DNA of 6,014 bases from NCBI GenBank assembly GCA_030037185.1, contig JASHRR010000611.1:1-6014 (forward strand), read 5' to 3'. This document shows, in pieces, positions 1-5,641 of this stretch. The notes below the pieces were generated by a model that made no database searches, had not been told where the DNA came from, and saw only the letters and a program-made list of their open reading frames with translations. The translations under genes and the position numbers were made by a program. Origin of the DNA: Xanthobacteraceae bacterium. Lineage in GTDB: Bacteria; Pseudomonadota; Alphaproteobacteria; Rhizobiales; Xanthobacteraceae. Within the stretch, counting starts at the first letter, position 1. Each line of letters opens with the position of its first letter.

Positions 1-16
1 TTGCGGCTTGCGAGGC

Positions 17-37
17 ATGGCCGCCAGTATCGGACGG
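17..37 (+). repeat. Short repeat, copy A (partner at 3043-3063)
   Basis: This 21-bp segment (begins ATGGCCGCCAGTATC) matches 3043-3063 at 20 of 21 positions. Looser similarity runs upstream to about base 3 (GCGGCT...GAGGC in both) and downstream to about base 56 with small indels (AGTAGGGTGCAA against AGCAGGTAGCAA). The single core difference, G33 against C3059, is synonymous (TCG/TCC, Ser) in one frame, WPPVSDG, and the AAA present only in copy B is one codon in that same frame. The repeat may therefore be the end of a related coding sequence rather than a non-coding site. Copy A probably continues past the left edge. Confidence 0.7.
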
Positions 38-179
38 GAGCTAAGTAGGGTGCAAGGTGTTCCCTCCGCGTCTACTTCAGGCCCTCCAGCGCGCACATCC
101 CGACACCGCCACCAAAATTTTTTAGTGAAGTAGGCGAGGCAGTTTCCCTGCTTTGCCAACAGCTTAGCTCAGGGGTAGC

Positions 180-208
180 GCAGCCGTGTATGCCATAAGA
201 GCGGCTGC
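180..208. other. 7-bp hairpin in the kinase upstream region
   Basis: GCAGCCG (180-186) and CGGCTGC (202-208) form a perfect 7-bp stem around a 15-nt loop. It follows AGCTTAGCTCAGGGGTAG (162-179), which resembles the 5' D-arm of a tRNA. No complete tRNA can be folded: the anticodon loop would be far too long and no T-arm follows. No T tract follows the stem, so it is not an obvious terminator. Confidence 0.35.
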
Positions 209-311
209 AGGGCTTCTGGACGCGTTTTCCACCCCGGGGCGGCGTCGGGGCACGTCCTACGTATACCTTTTCCTATATTTGGGAGTTGTTTGACTATACG
301 GACAGAGTGAC

Positions 312-317
312 TGAGGA
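312..317 (+). promoter_or_regulatory. Shine-Dalgarno selecting the TTG start of the kinase
   Basis: TGAGGA lies 5 nt before TTG at 323. The first in-frame ATG (341, codon 7) would be 23 nt away from it and has no closer purine-rich site. This favours the TTG start. Confidence 0.55.
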
Positions 318-322
318 CCGTT

Positions 323-2932
323 TTGGTACTGCACACCCATATGCATGAACCTCAATCCGGCCCGCCCGCGCGAGACTCCGGACCGCCATCGGCCTTTTTC
401 CGATTGCTTGCTTATGTGGGAGCCGTCCTCGCGGCACTTGTCAGCCTCATCATGCTGGCCGGCTGGTTGGCGGATCTCCCCCTAGAAGCGAATTGGGGGT
501 CGGATCTGACCATGAAGCCGGTCACCGCGCTGGCTATCGTTTTGATTGCCTCTGCCACTTTCCCAAAGCCTTGGTTAGCGTCCCCCTGGCGGATCGCCGT
601 CGGTGTCATCGCCGCCCTCCTCGGCGTGTCGAGCCTTATCCAGGAGTTCAGTGGACTGGACTTTCCGTTGGAATCTTGGCTTGCGCCGGTCGGTGCGACC
701 CCAGGAACGATCTCAGTCGATTCCCGCATGTCGCCTGCCACTGCGCTCGCCGTGCTATTGGGCGGGACTGCCGCGGCCTTGCTCCCATTTTCGCGACTGA
801 TGGATGCCACGCGCTTTCTGGCCATGGGCGTCGGTCTGATCGGAGTAACGGGGCTTCTGGGCTACCTTCTCGGCGTCGATATACTTCGTTCATTTTCTCC
901 CTTCGGCTCGGTTGCGCTCCCGACAGCCGTTGCGGCAATCGCGATCTGCACCGCTGTGCTGATGCACGGCCAGTTGTTATCGCCGGCGCGCACGGTCGAT
1001 TTTCGGCTGTTCCTGTCGCAATTCTTCGTGCCGTTAGTGATTTTCGCTCTGTTCGCCTGGTGGAGCTGGCGCGACGTCCAGGCGGACGCCCGCGCGAACG
1101 CTGAACGGACCGCAATCTCGTTCTCGGAGTATGCAAAGCGGGTGTTCGAGATCCAGGAAACCGCGCTTGAAGCGGCACTGAGATACGTGAACGGGCGCAG
1201 CCCCACCGACATCGCAACCGATCGCTCGGTTCATGCTTTTCTGTCGCAGATCGAAAAACAAACCCCGACCTCGGACACCATCATCCTGGTGCGTTCCAAC
1301 ACCGGGCGTGTGATCGCCTGGAGCGGCGGTTTCCCGGCCCCGGAGGTGAACGTGTCGCAGCGCGACTATTTGAAGGCGCACCGCAGCGGCTACCAGGGCA
1401 CTTACATTGGCGAGGTTATCGACACGAAGCCGTTTGGCGGCGTTGGGTTCACTATTAGCCGGCGCAATCCAGCGACAGACATCATCGCTGTTGCGGATAT
1501 GTTGATCGATTCGTTCTTCCAGGCTTCCGACACACAAGCGTCCCCGCGCGACGTCGTGGGGCTGGTGCGGGCTGACGGGATAGTGGCGGCCCTCCACCCG
1601 CGGCTAGTCGATCCCGTGGGATTTCGATTGCCGCAAGACGCCGTGGCCTTCCGGATTATGCGTGGCGAGTCCAAGGCCGGGACAATTGCACCCGGCGTGG
1701 ATGGGGTGGAGCGCTTATGGGAGCTTCGCAAGGTCGCGGATTATCCTGTTTATCTGATTTACGGTTTGGATGTCGTCCTGATTCGTACAGCGTGGTTGCG
1801 TCACATCGTTCCGTTCGGACTGGTGACTCTGTCGGCGTCCGTGGTGACCTATGGATTGTCTCATCGATGGCGCCGTGCCCAAGACGAAGCCGCGGCAGCG
1901 CGCGCCCGTGCCGAACGCGCCGAAGCGCTGGCGCGAGTCGAGCAGGCCCGCGAGGATCTTGTCCAACTGACTGAGCGCTCAAATGACTTCGTCGCTATGG
2001 CCGACCTGGATGAGCGCTTCACCTACATTAATTCGGCGGGAAGGCAGATGATCGGGCTCGATCCAGAAGACGACCCGCGCGATCTGCATTTCAGCGACTG
2101 TATCGCACCGGAGTCGCTGAGCAATTTCAAGGACACATTCATCCCGACGGTTCGCGAACACAACCGTGCTTCGGCGGAAATGAAGCTGCGGAATGTGACA
2201 ACCGGCGTACCCATCGACGTCATCTGTTCGACCTTCCTGCTCCTCGACCGGAGCGGAAACCCTAACCAGTTAGCGACCGTCACACGCGACATTACCGACC
2301 GCAAGCGGCACGAGGAACACCTCAATCTGCTCATGCACGAGGTGAACCACCGCGCTAAGAACATCCTCAGCGTCGTGCAGGCGATTTCCCACCAGACCGC
2401 CGCCAAGAACCCCAAAGATTTTCTCGCGCGGTTCACCGAGCGCCTGCAGGCGCTCTCAGCCAATCAGGACCTGCTGGTTCGGAGTGAGTGGGGCGGCGTG
2501 GACATTGGAGATCTGGTGCGGGCTCAGCTCGCGACGTTCGCCGATCTCATTGGTTCTCGCATCTTGGTGCACGGCCCAAAGCTTCGCTTCAATGCAGCTG
2601 CCGCGCAGGCCGTGGGCCTCGCGCTGCACGAGCTCGCTACCAATGCTGGCAAGTACGGGGCGCTCTCGAACGAGAGTGGCTCCGTCGATATTCGCTGGCG
2701 GCTCGACGGCAGCACCTTCGTCATGAGGTGGGCCGAGCGTGGCGGTCCGCCGGTGTCTGCGCCAACGCACCGAGGCTTTGGAAGCACGGTCCTCAGCTTG
2801 ATGGTCAAACGCACCGTTGGCGGAGAGGTCCATCTCGACTACGCTCCTTCTGGTGTTATCTGGACTTTGACCTCTCCGTCTGCAAACACCCTGGAGGCTC
2901 GGCAATATGACCAAGTCTTGGCGGAAGGGTAA
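323..2932 (+). CDS. Membrane-bound HWE-family sensor histidine kinase (multi-TM, dCache-like, PAS)
   Basis: An 869-residue sensor kinase. By family knowledge it autophosphorylates on a histidine and passes the phosphate to a response regulator. Domains in order: about seven hydrophobic segments between residues 25 and 250; a periplasmic double-Cache-like sensor, about 250-490, with the typical SQRDYLKAHR stretch and a later FTISRR; one more TM (about 493-515); a charged Ala/Arg/Glu coiled coil (517-550); a PAS domain (about 551-660, ending TRDITDRK); and an HWE-type kinase core. In the core, H676 of HEVNHRAKN is the likely phosphoacceptor, H769/N774 lie in the N box (HELATNAGKYGALS), W803-A-E805 gives the W-x-E of the HWE signature, and GFGS (818-821) is the G box. 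The ligand is unknown. No response regulator is adjacent, so it is an orphan here. The TTG start is chosen for its Shine-Dalgarno; ATG at 341 is the alternative. The reading frame is intact. Confidence 0.93.
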   Translation: MVLHTHMHEPQSGPPARDSGPPSAFFRLLAYVGAVLAALVSLIMLAGWLADLPLEANWGSDLTMKPVTALAIVLIASATFPKPWLASPWRIAVGVIAALLGVSSLIQEFSGLDFPLESWLAPVGATPGTISVDSRMSPATALAVLLGGTAAALLPFSRLMDATRFLAMGVGLIGVTGLLGYLLGVDILRSFSPFGSVALPTAVAAIAICTAVLMHGQLLSPARTVDFRLFLSQFFVPLVIFALFAWWSWRDVQADARANAERTAISFSEYAKRVFEIQETALEAALRYVNGRSPTDIATDRSVHAFLSQIEKQTPTSDTIILVRSNTGRVIAWSGGFPAPEVNVSQRDYLKAHRSGYQGTYIGEVIDTKPFGGVGFTISRRNPATDIIAVADMLIDSFFQASDTQASPRDVVGLVRADGIVAALHPRLVDPVGFRLPQDAVAFRIMRGESKAGTIAPGVDGVERLWELRKVADYPVYLIYGLDVVLIRTAWLRHIVPFGLVTLSASVVTYGLSHRWRRAQDEAAAARARAERAEALARVEQAREDLVQLTERSNDFVAMADLDERFTYINSAGRQMIGLDPEDDPRDLHFSDCIAPESLSNFKDTFIPTVREHNRASAEMKLRNVTTGVPIDVICSTFLLLDRSGNPNQLATVTRDITDRKRHEEHLNLLMHEVNHRAKNILSVVQAISHQTAAKNPKDFLARFTERLQALSANQDLLVRSEWGGVDIGDLVRAQLATFADLIGSRILVHGPKLRFNAAAAQAVGLALHELATNAGKYGALSNESGSVDIRWRLDGSTFVMRWAERGGPPVSAPTHRGFGSTVLSLMVKRTVGGEVHLDYAPSGVIWTLTSPSANTLEARQYDQVLAEG

Positions 2933-2934
2933 CC

Positions 2935-2966
2935 CGAGGTCGAGGCGCGTCTCACCGCCGACCTCG
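2935..2966 (+). terminator. Possible terminator hairpin after the kinase
   Basis: CGAGGTCG (2935-2942) and CGACCTCG (2959-2966) form a perfect 8-bp stem with a 16-nt loop, starting 3 nt after the kinase stop codon. There is no following T tract, so intrinsic termination is uncertain; it could simply stabilise the 3' end of the mRNA. Confidence 0.3.
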
Positions 2967-3042
2967 CCAATCCATGTCTGCCGGCAGGCAGCTTGTAGAT
3001 GCTCCAGCTGGGTGGTGGCGGCGGCTGCGGCGGGGAGGCAAA

Positions 3043-3063
3043 ATGGCCGCCAGTATCCGACGG
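3043..3063 (+). repeat. Short repeat, copy B (partner at 17-37)
   Basis: Second copy of the 21-bp repeat, 20 of 21 identical to 17-37 and in the same orientation about 3.0 kb away. The two copies bracket the sensor kinase gene. Upstream of this copy lies a Gly-rich short frame (2999-3076, ending EAKWPPVSDGASR) in which the repeat would be the C-terminal coding end. The copy in front of the kinase keeps EA-WPPVSDG followed by a stop. Confidence 0.7.
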
Positions 3064-3117
3064 AGCAAGCAGGTAGCAACGGCAGGCCGATCCATCGAGC
3101 CGACCCGCCTATTCTAG
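3043..3117 (+). CDS. Candidate 24-residue ORF in frame with the next gene, ending in TAG
   Basis: ATG at 3043 is preceded by a strong Shine-Dalgarno, GGGGAGG (3032-3038), with 4 nt spacing, better than that of the following gene. It reads MAASIRRSKQVATAG and stops at TAG 3115-3117. Only four sense codons then separate this stop from ATG 3130 in the same frame. Either this is a leader peptide for the next gene, or the two were once one 208-codon gene interrupted by an amber codon. The overlapping WPPVSDG frame is a competing explanation for the conservation. I do not recognise the peptide, and it may not be translated. Confidence 0.3.
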   Translation: MAASIRRSKQVATAGRSIEPTRLF

Positions 3118-3129
3118 AGAGCGAGATCA

Positions 3130-3669
3130 ATGTCCCGCCTTCTCCGCGTTCCTGAACTCATCCGCCGACTGCGACTACATTCCACGCGCCGCGGCAACAT
3201 CAAGGCGATCGCCGGAATGGGTGAAATCGATTACTGCCACCTCCGCCGGATCGTACATGAAGGCAGAATGTCAGTGCGCATGCAGGTACTCCTCTCCGCC
3301 ATCCTGGAAAGAGTTGACCGTGGCGAGGTCGCCATCAGACTTAATTCGCCCAAAACAGACCAAGACAACACAAACAAGGTCGTGATCGAGGACCGGCCAC
3401 CCGATGCTCCCCGGTTTCAGCGCCGCATCGTGCGCGCAAATGAATATTCTCGCTGGGCGCGCTGCATCGCCTGCGGCGGAACCCATTTCTCACCGCTCTC
3501 ACGCACCCGATCGCACAAGACGTCCGATTACACCTATTACCTGCGACGGCGTCGACACGCCGGATCGCATCATGATGGGCGATCGCAGCTCAACTTGACG
3601 AGCCCGCCCCGAGCCGGACGAACAGCCGCTGCACCTGCAAGGCCGGCCAGCGCCCGCCGCGCGGTGTAG
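3130..3669 (+). CDS. Hypothetical HTH-like protein with a CxxC motif; 3' end probably frameshifted
   Basis: As it stands, 179 residues. The N-terminal part (about 5-65, with NIKAIA and IDYCHLRRIVHEGRMS) looks like a small helix-turn-helix of the kind found beside recombinases in rhizobial mobile DNA. C112-x-x-C115-G-G resembles the first half of a zinc ribbon. After about residue 130 the sequence becomes Arg/Ala-rich and low in complexity (YYLRRRRH, then APARPASARR), unlike the rest. Skipping one base near 3530-3545 gives a more ordinary ending, TCDGVDTPDRIMMGDRSST, with a stop at 3598. I infer a one-base insertion or equivalent. That earlier stop would overlap the convergent recombinase remnant by 9 nt. 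No function can be assigned; the family resemblance is from memory. A DNA-binding accessory role is a guess. Confidence 0.55.
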   Translation: MSRLLRVPELIRRLRLHSTRRGNIKAIAGMGEIDYCHLRRIVHEGRMSVRMQVLLSAILERVDRGEVAIRLNSPKTDQDNTNKVVIEDRPPDAPRFQRRIVRANEYSRWARCIACGGTHFSPLSRTRSHKTSDYTYYLRRRRHAGSHHDGRSQLNLTSPPRAGRTAAAPARPASARRAV

Positions 3670-3750
3670 TGACGCCACGGCGATTGAACTCTGCAGCGAT
3701 GCCGTTGGCGGATGTAATGCCGGCCTGTCGAATGAGACAAACGTAAATGA
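3590..3750 (-). pseudogene. C-terminal remnant of a large serine recombinase
   Basis: On the minus strand the last 50 or so codons before TGA (3592-3590) read ...SANGIAAEFNRRG, VTTPRGGRW, then ALQVQRLFVRLG. The pattern IAxxxNxRGxxTPRGGxWxxxxVxxxxxRLG is characteristic of the recombinase domain (PF07508-type) of large serine recombinases. The catalytic resolvase domain that should precede it is absent; upstream of about 3750 the frame continues for some 40 codons (to 3877) without resemblance to the family. It is therefore a truncated, non-functional fragment, and a sign that a site-specific recombination element once lay here. Confidence 0.7.
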
Positions 3751-4063
3751 GACGGGAGATAGAGCTCAAGCAGCAGCTAAGGGCCACGAGCAGACCTTCG
3801 CTCAATTGATTGTTGCCAAAAAGAGGGGTGCCGTCCACCTGTGTGGCAGGAGGCGTGCATCGTTGCGATTTCTCCATTCGTCGGGGAAAACACCGACCAA
3901 CTTTCCGCGGGTGCCGAGCCCAGGTGACGGGAATTGCTCCTTCTGATGGTGCTGGCCTGAACGATGTCCGACCATTAAGATCACGCGCGCACGGGCTATC
4001 GTGGCTGTGTGGATAGTCGCTTCAGCGTGTCCCGCGGCTCCGGACGGCATCAATCTGATGATT
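3751..4063. other. Unassigned stretch between the recombinase remnant and the VOC gene
   Basis: No convincing gene. Short frames on both strands (minus 3802-4053; plus 3810-4016) lack a good ribosome binding site and any recognisable motif. The segment runs from mobile-element debris into the sequence just before the GTTAGGC site at 4064. GCCTGAAC at 3955-3962 is a weak candidate for the outer arm of an attC-like structure that would end at 4070. Confidence 0.45.
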
Positions 4064-4072
4064 GTTAGGCCG
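4064..4072 (+). other. Integron-type core site (GTTAGGC) preceding the VOC gene
   Basis: GTTAGGC (4064-4070) fits the GTTRRRY core at which integron integrases recombine. Extended to GTTAGGCCG (4064-4072), it is the perfect reverse complement of CGGCCTAAC (4465-4473) at the end of the VOC gene. In a cassette, the 5' core and the 3' inverse core are expected to be complementary like this. The start codon follows 12 nt after the core, which is typical of cassettes. Confidence 0.5.
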
Positions 4073-4073
4073 T

Positions 4074-4079
4074 AGAGGA
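4074..4079 (+). promoter_or_regulatory. Ribosome binding site of the VOC gene
   Basis: AGAGGA ends 3 nt before ATG 4083. This selects 4083 over the in-frame TTG at 4062, whose extension would contain this site and overlap the GTTAGGC core. Confidence 0.65.
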
Positions 4080-4082
4080 ACT

Positions 4083-4472
4083 ATGAAGCGCACCTGGACG
4101 ATCATTGGCGTAGCTGACGTGCCCCAGAGCTTCAAGTGGTACCAGTCGCTACTTGGCTTGCCGGAGACGGCTCCTGCCCACGACTACTTCGGGCAAATTG
4201 TCGATTCGGATGGAACGGTATTGCTCCGTCTCCACAAGTGGGGTGCCCACGAGCATCCCACGTTGACAAGTCCCCACTATGCCGAGCCTGGCAACGGCCT
4301 CCTCTTGTTCTTCCGCGTCGACAGCTTTGACGTAGCTTTGCTCGGGGCGCGCTCGCTCGTCAGCCAACTGGAAGAAGAGCCACATGTGAATCCCAGCACT
4401 GGAACTACGGAGTTTTCGCTCCGAGATCTTGACGGATATTACGTCACCATCAGTGCGCTCGGTCCGGCCTAA
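4083..4472 (+). CDS. VOC (glyoxalase/bleomycin-resistance/dioxygenase) superfamily protein, cassette-like
   Basis: A 129-residue single-domain protein of the vicinal-oxygen-chelate fold, normal length for the family. The first beta-alpha-beta-beta-beta module is residues 1-52 (TIIGVADVPQSFKWYQSLLG, then FGQIVDSDGTVLLRL). The second is 70-125, ending with the family-typical EFSLRDLDGYYVTI (E110, F111, D115, D117, G118). The metal ligand usual on the first strand is not evident: the position near W5-G9 holds I/I rather than H. Catalysis cannot be predicted; relatives include glyoxalases, thiol transferases and antibiotic-binding proteins. The gene is tightly framed by GTTAGGC upstream and by GCCTAAC, in which the stop codon TAA is embedded, as in integron cassettes. 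No promoter of its own is obvious. It converges on the ABM gene 220 nt away. Confidence 0.88.
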   Translation: MKRTWTIIGVADVPQSFKWYQSLLGLPETAPAHDYFGQIVDSDGTVLLRLHKWGAHEHPTLTSPHYAEPGNGLLLFFRVDSFDVALLGARSLVSQLEEEPHVNPSTGTTEFSLRDLDGYYVTISALGPA

Positions 4473-4580
4473 CCCTTCATCGAGGCGACAGCGTCCGGCA
4501 AGTGCGCGCCGAAAACTGCGGTCATGTGGAACCTTCCGCACGTTCGTGCCGGACCATGGGCGGCCGATCAGACAACTGGG
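4467..4580 (+). other. Candidate (degenerate) attC recombination site after the VOC gene
   Basis: GCCTAAC (4467-4473) matches the inverse core RYYYAAC and contains the VOC stop codon. The next bases, CCTTCATCGAGGCGACAGC, resemble the left arm of many attC sites. A nested imperfect hairpin follows: ATCG 4479-4482 with CGAT 4565-4568, GTCCGGCA 4493-4500 with TGCCGGAC 4547-4554 (perfect 8 bp), and TGCGG 4517-4521 with CCGCA 4536-4540. At the far end the expected GTTRRRY is not found; ACTGGGA (4575-4581) is the nearest and pairs only partly with CCTA. The roughly 114-nt size is in the attC range. The site looks damaged or is only attC-like. Confidence 0.35.
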
Positions 4581-4692
4581 ACGTCCGGAGTTACCTCAAG
4601 TGCGGATCTGCCAAGGCGAAGGTCGTCACTCCGGCTTCGGGCCACTTACGGAAGTCGACCGAACGCGCAGGCACGCAGTTGGAGGCCAGGCT

Positions 4693-5031
4693 TCAACGGC
4701 CCTCCGGTCCTGAATAGGATCGCTCGACCTTGGCTACTCTCAACTCATAGTGGGAATACCACCGCGTTTTGCCGAGGCGCTGCGCGCCAAGATGCTGTGA
4801 ATTCTGTTTCCAGGCGCGAATGGCGCTCTCATCGGTAAAGTATGCGACTGTTATTCCGAGCCCGTCCGGGCCGCGTGCAGTCTCTGCACCGAGGCAGCCC
4901 GGCTGCTTCAGGGCAAGCTCGAACATTGCCCCAGCCATGGCCTCGTAACCATTGTCACCGTCGGTACGCTGCGCAGTAAAGATCACTGCATAGTAGGGTG
5001 GCTCTGGCGTACTGGCGAAGCCTTCGGTCAT
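4693..5031 (-). CDS. Antibiotic biosynthesis monooxygenase (ABM)-fold protein
   Basis: A 112-residue protein of the ABM superfamily, small cofactor-independent or haem-degrading oxygenases built as dimeric alpha+beta barrels. The match rests on the pattern YYAVIFTAQR (strand 1), GYEAMAGAMFELALKQPGCLGAET (helix and turn before strand 2), ITVAYFTDESAIRAWKQNSQH (strand 3 with the conserved W74 helix) and RWYSHYELRVAKVE (strand 4), spanning residues 13-103. The length is normal for a single-domain member. It starts 1 nt after the regulator stop codon and has its own Shine-Dalgarno (GAGGGG, 5 nt spacing), so it is almost certainly co-transcribed and translationally coupled with the regulator. Substrate unknown; a detoxifying or redox role under the regulator's control is an inference. 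Confidence 0.88.
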   Translation of the reverse strand: MTEGFASTPEPPYYAVIFTAQRTDGDNGYEAMAGAMFELALKQPGCLGAETARGPDGLGITVAYFTDESAIRAWKQNSQHLGAQRLGKTRWYSHYELRVAKVERSYSGPEGR

Positions 5032-5032
5032 G

Positions 5033-5641
5033 CTAACCCCTCTTCAAATCTGCGAGATGTTCTTCGAGAACGGCAACCGCACTTGCTGCATCTCCCGCGG
5101 CACATTTGCTCAAAATTTTGCGGTGCTGCCTGGACCATTTCGCGCGTGTTGCAGACCGGGCGGGTTGTTCCCAGTAGGGCCGGCGATCCTCGCGTCTCAA
5201 CTCCTCGATGAGCACAAGAAGCCGCGCATTGTTACACGGTTTGTACAATGCTGCGTGGAACGCGACGTCCAGATCTTCCAACAATCTCGGCTCCGTCTCG
5301 ACCTCAATTCGCTCCTGCACCTGCCGCGCGGCCAGAACATCCCGCTCGGTCAAATGCGGCACTGCCAGAACCAGAGCTTCTCGCTCCACAAGCACGCGGA
5401 CGCTCAAAAGATTGCGAAGCGCATCGGCGGACATTCCCACGACTTCGACGCTCCGATCGCGCCTGACGGCCACTAGGCCGGATGTCCGAAGGGCCTCGAT
5501 CGCCAATCGAATTGGCTGCCGGCTGACCCCAAACCGCTCCGCCAGCGCCTCCTGACGCAGGATGGCCCCCTCAGGTAGACGACCGAGCCTGATGTCTTCC
5601 TGCAGAGACTTGGCGATTTCGCTTGGCGAGCTTGGATCCAT
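5033..5641 (-). CDS. GntR-family transcriptional regulator, FCD (FadR) subfamily
   Basis: A DNA-binding regulator of about 202 residues. It has an N-terminal winged helix (LPEGAILRQEALAERFGVSR, then a recognition helix RQPIRLAIEALRTSGLV) and a C-terminal all-helical FCD domain that normally binds a carboxylate ligand, often through a metal. Counting from the longer 210-residue start, the HTH is about 32-75 and the FCD about 80-205. Putative metal ligands are D133 and H137 (DVAFH), H181 (QHRKIL) and H203 (EEHL). ATG 5641 is preferred over ATG 5665: most relatives begin just before IAxxLxxDI, and a promoter places the transcript start at this ATG. Neither start has a clear Shine-Dalgarno. It forms an operon with the ABM gene and probably controls it and itself. 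Confidence 0.9.
   Translation of the reverse strand: MDPSSPSEIAKSLQEDIRLGRLPEGAILRQEALAERFGVSRQPIRLAIEALRTSGLVAVRRDRSVEVVGMSADALRNLLSVRVLVEREALVLAVPHLTERDVLAARQVQERIEVETEPRLLEDLDVAFHAALYKPCNNARLLVLIEELRREDRRPYWEQPARSATRAKWSRQHRKILSKCAAGDAASAVAVLEEHLADLKRG
5037..5042 (-). promoter_or_regulatory. Ribosome binding site of the ABM gene, inside the regulator 3' end
   Basis: On the minus strand GAGGGG lies 5 nt before ATG 5031 and overlaps the last codons of the regulator gene, indicating coupled translation of the two genes. Confidence 0.7.

Larger units (their letters stand above)
1..322. other. Intergenic region upstream of the sensor kinase
   Basis: I see no convincing protein gene here. A 38-codon frame (17-133, +) starts inside the repeat copy at 17-37 but has no well-placed Shine-Dalgarno and no recognisable product. 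The segment holds that repeat copy, a 7-bp perfect hairpin (180-208) and an AT-richer patch (about 260-300) just before the kinase gene, where its promoter probably lies. A CTATAT at 273-278 would suit an alphaproteobacterial -10, but I see no matching -35 at 16-18 nt. TTGACT at 290-295 has no good -10 downstream. The promoter is therefore not assigned. Confidence 0.5.

Noticed and set aside
160..210. tRNA-like start (AGCTTAGCTCAGGGGTAG) followed by a hairpin
   Set aside because: The D-stem is imperfect, the second stem has a 15-nt loop instead of 7, and no T-arm or acceptor partner lies at the right distance. Not a functional tRNA, and too weak to call a fragment.
493..1104. Long plus-strand frame within the kinase gene (203 codons)
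   Set aside because: It is an alternative frame of the kinase coding region with Arg/Ser/Pro-rich, motif-free sequence; expected in GC-rich DNA.
1034..1597. Long minus-strand frame opposite the kinase (187 codons)
   Set aside because: Antisense shadow of the dCache region; no ribosome binding site and no recognisable domain.
2978..2987. 10-bp palindrome CTGCCGGCAG between the kinase and the HTH-like gene
   Set aside because: Short GC-rich palindromes are frequent at this base composition, and nothing around it suggests an operator or recombination site.
3907..3946. PSPGDGNCSF, which resembles an OTU-type cysteine protease motif
   Set aside because: The frame stops at TGA immediately after the motif, there is no supporting fold around it and no start signal. 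Chance match.
3802..4053. Minus-strand frame of 83 codons before the VOC gene
   Set aside because: No Shine-Dalgarno, no motif and His/Arg/Gln-rich composition; not supported as a gene.
5030..5476. Plus-strand frame of 148 codons opposite the GntR gene
   Set aside because: The opposite strand encodes a clear HTH-FCD regulator over the same bases; this frame has no family features.
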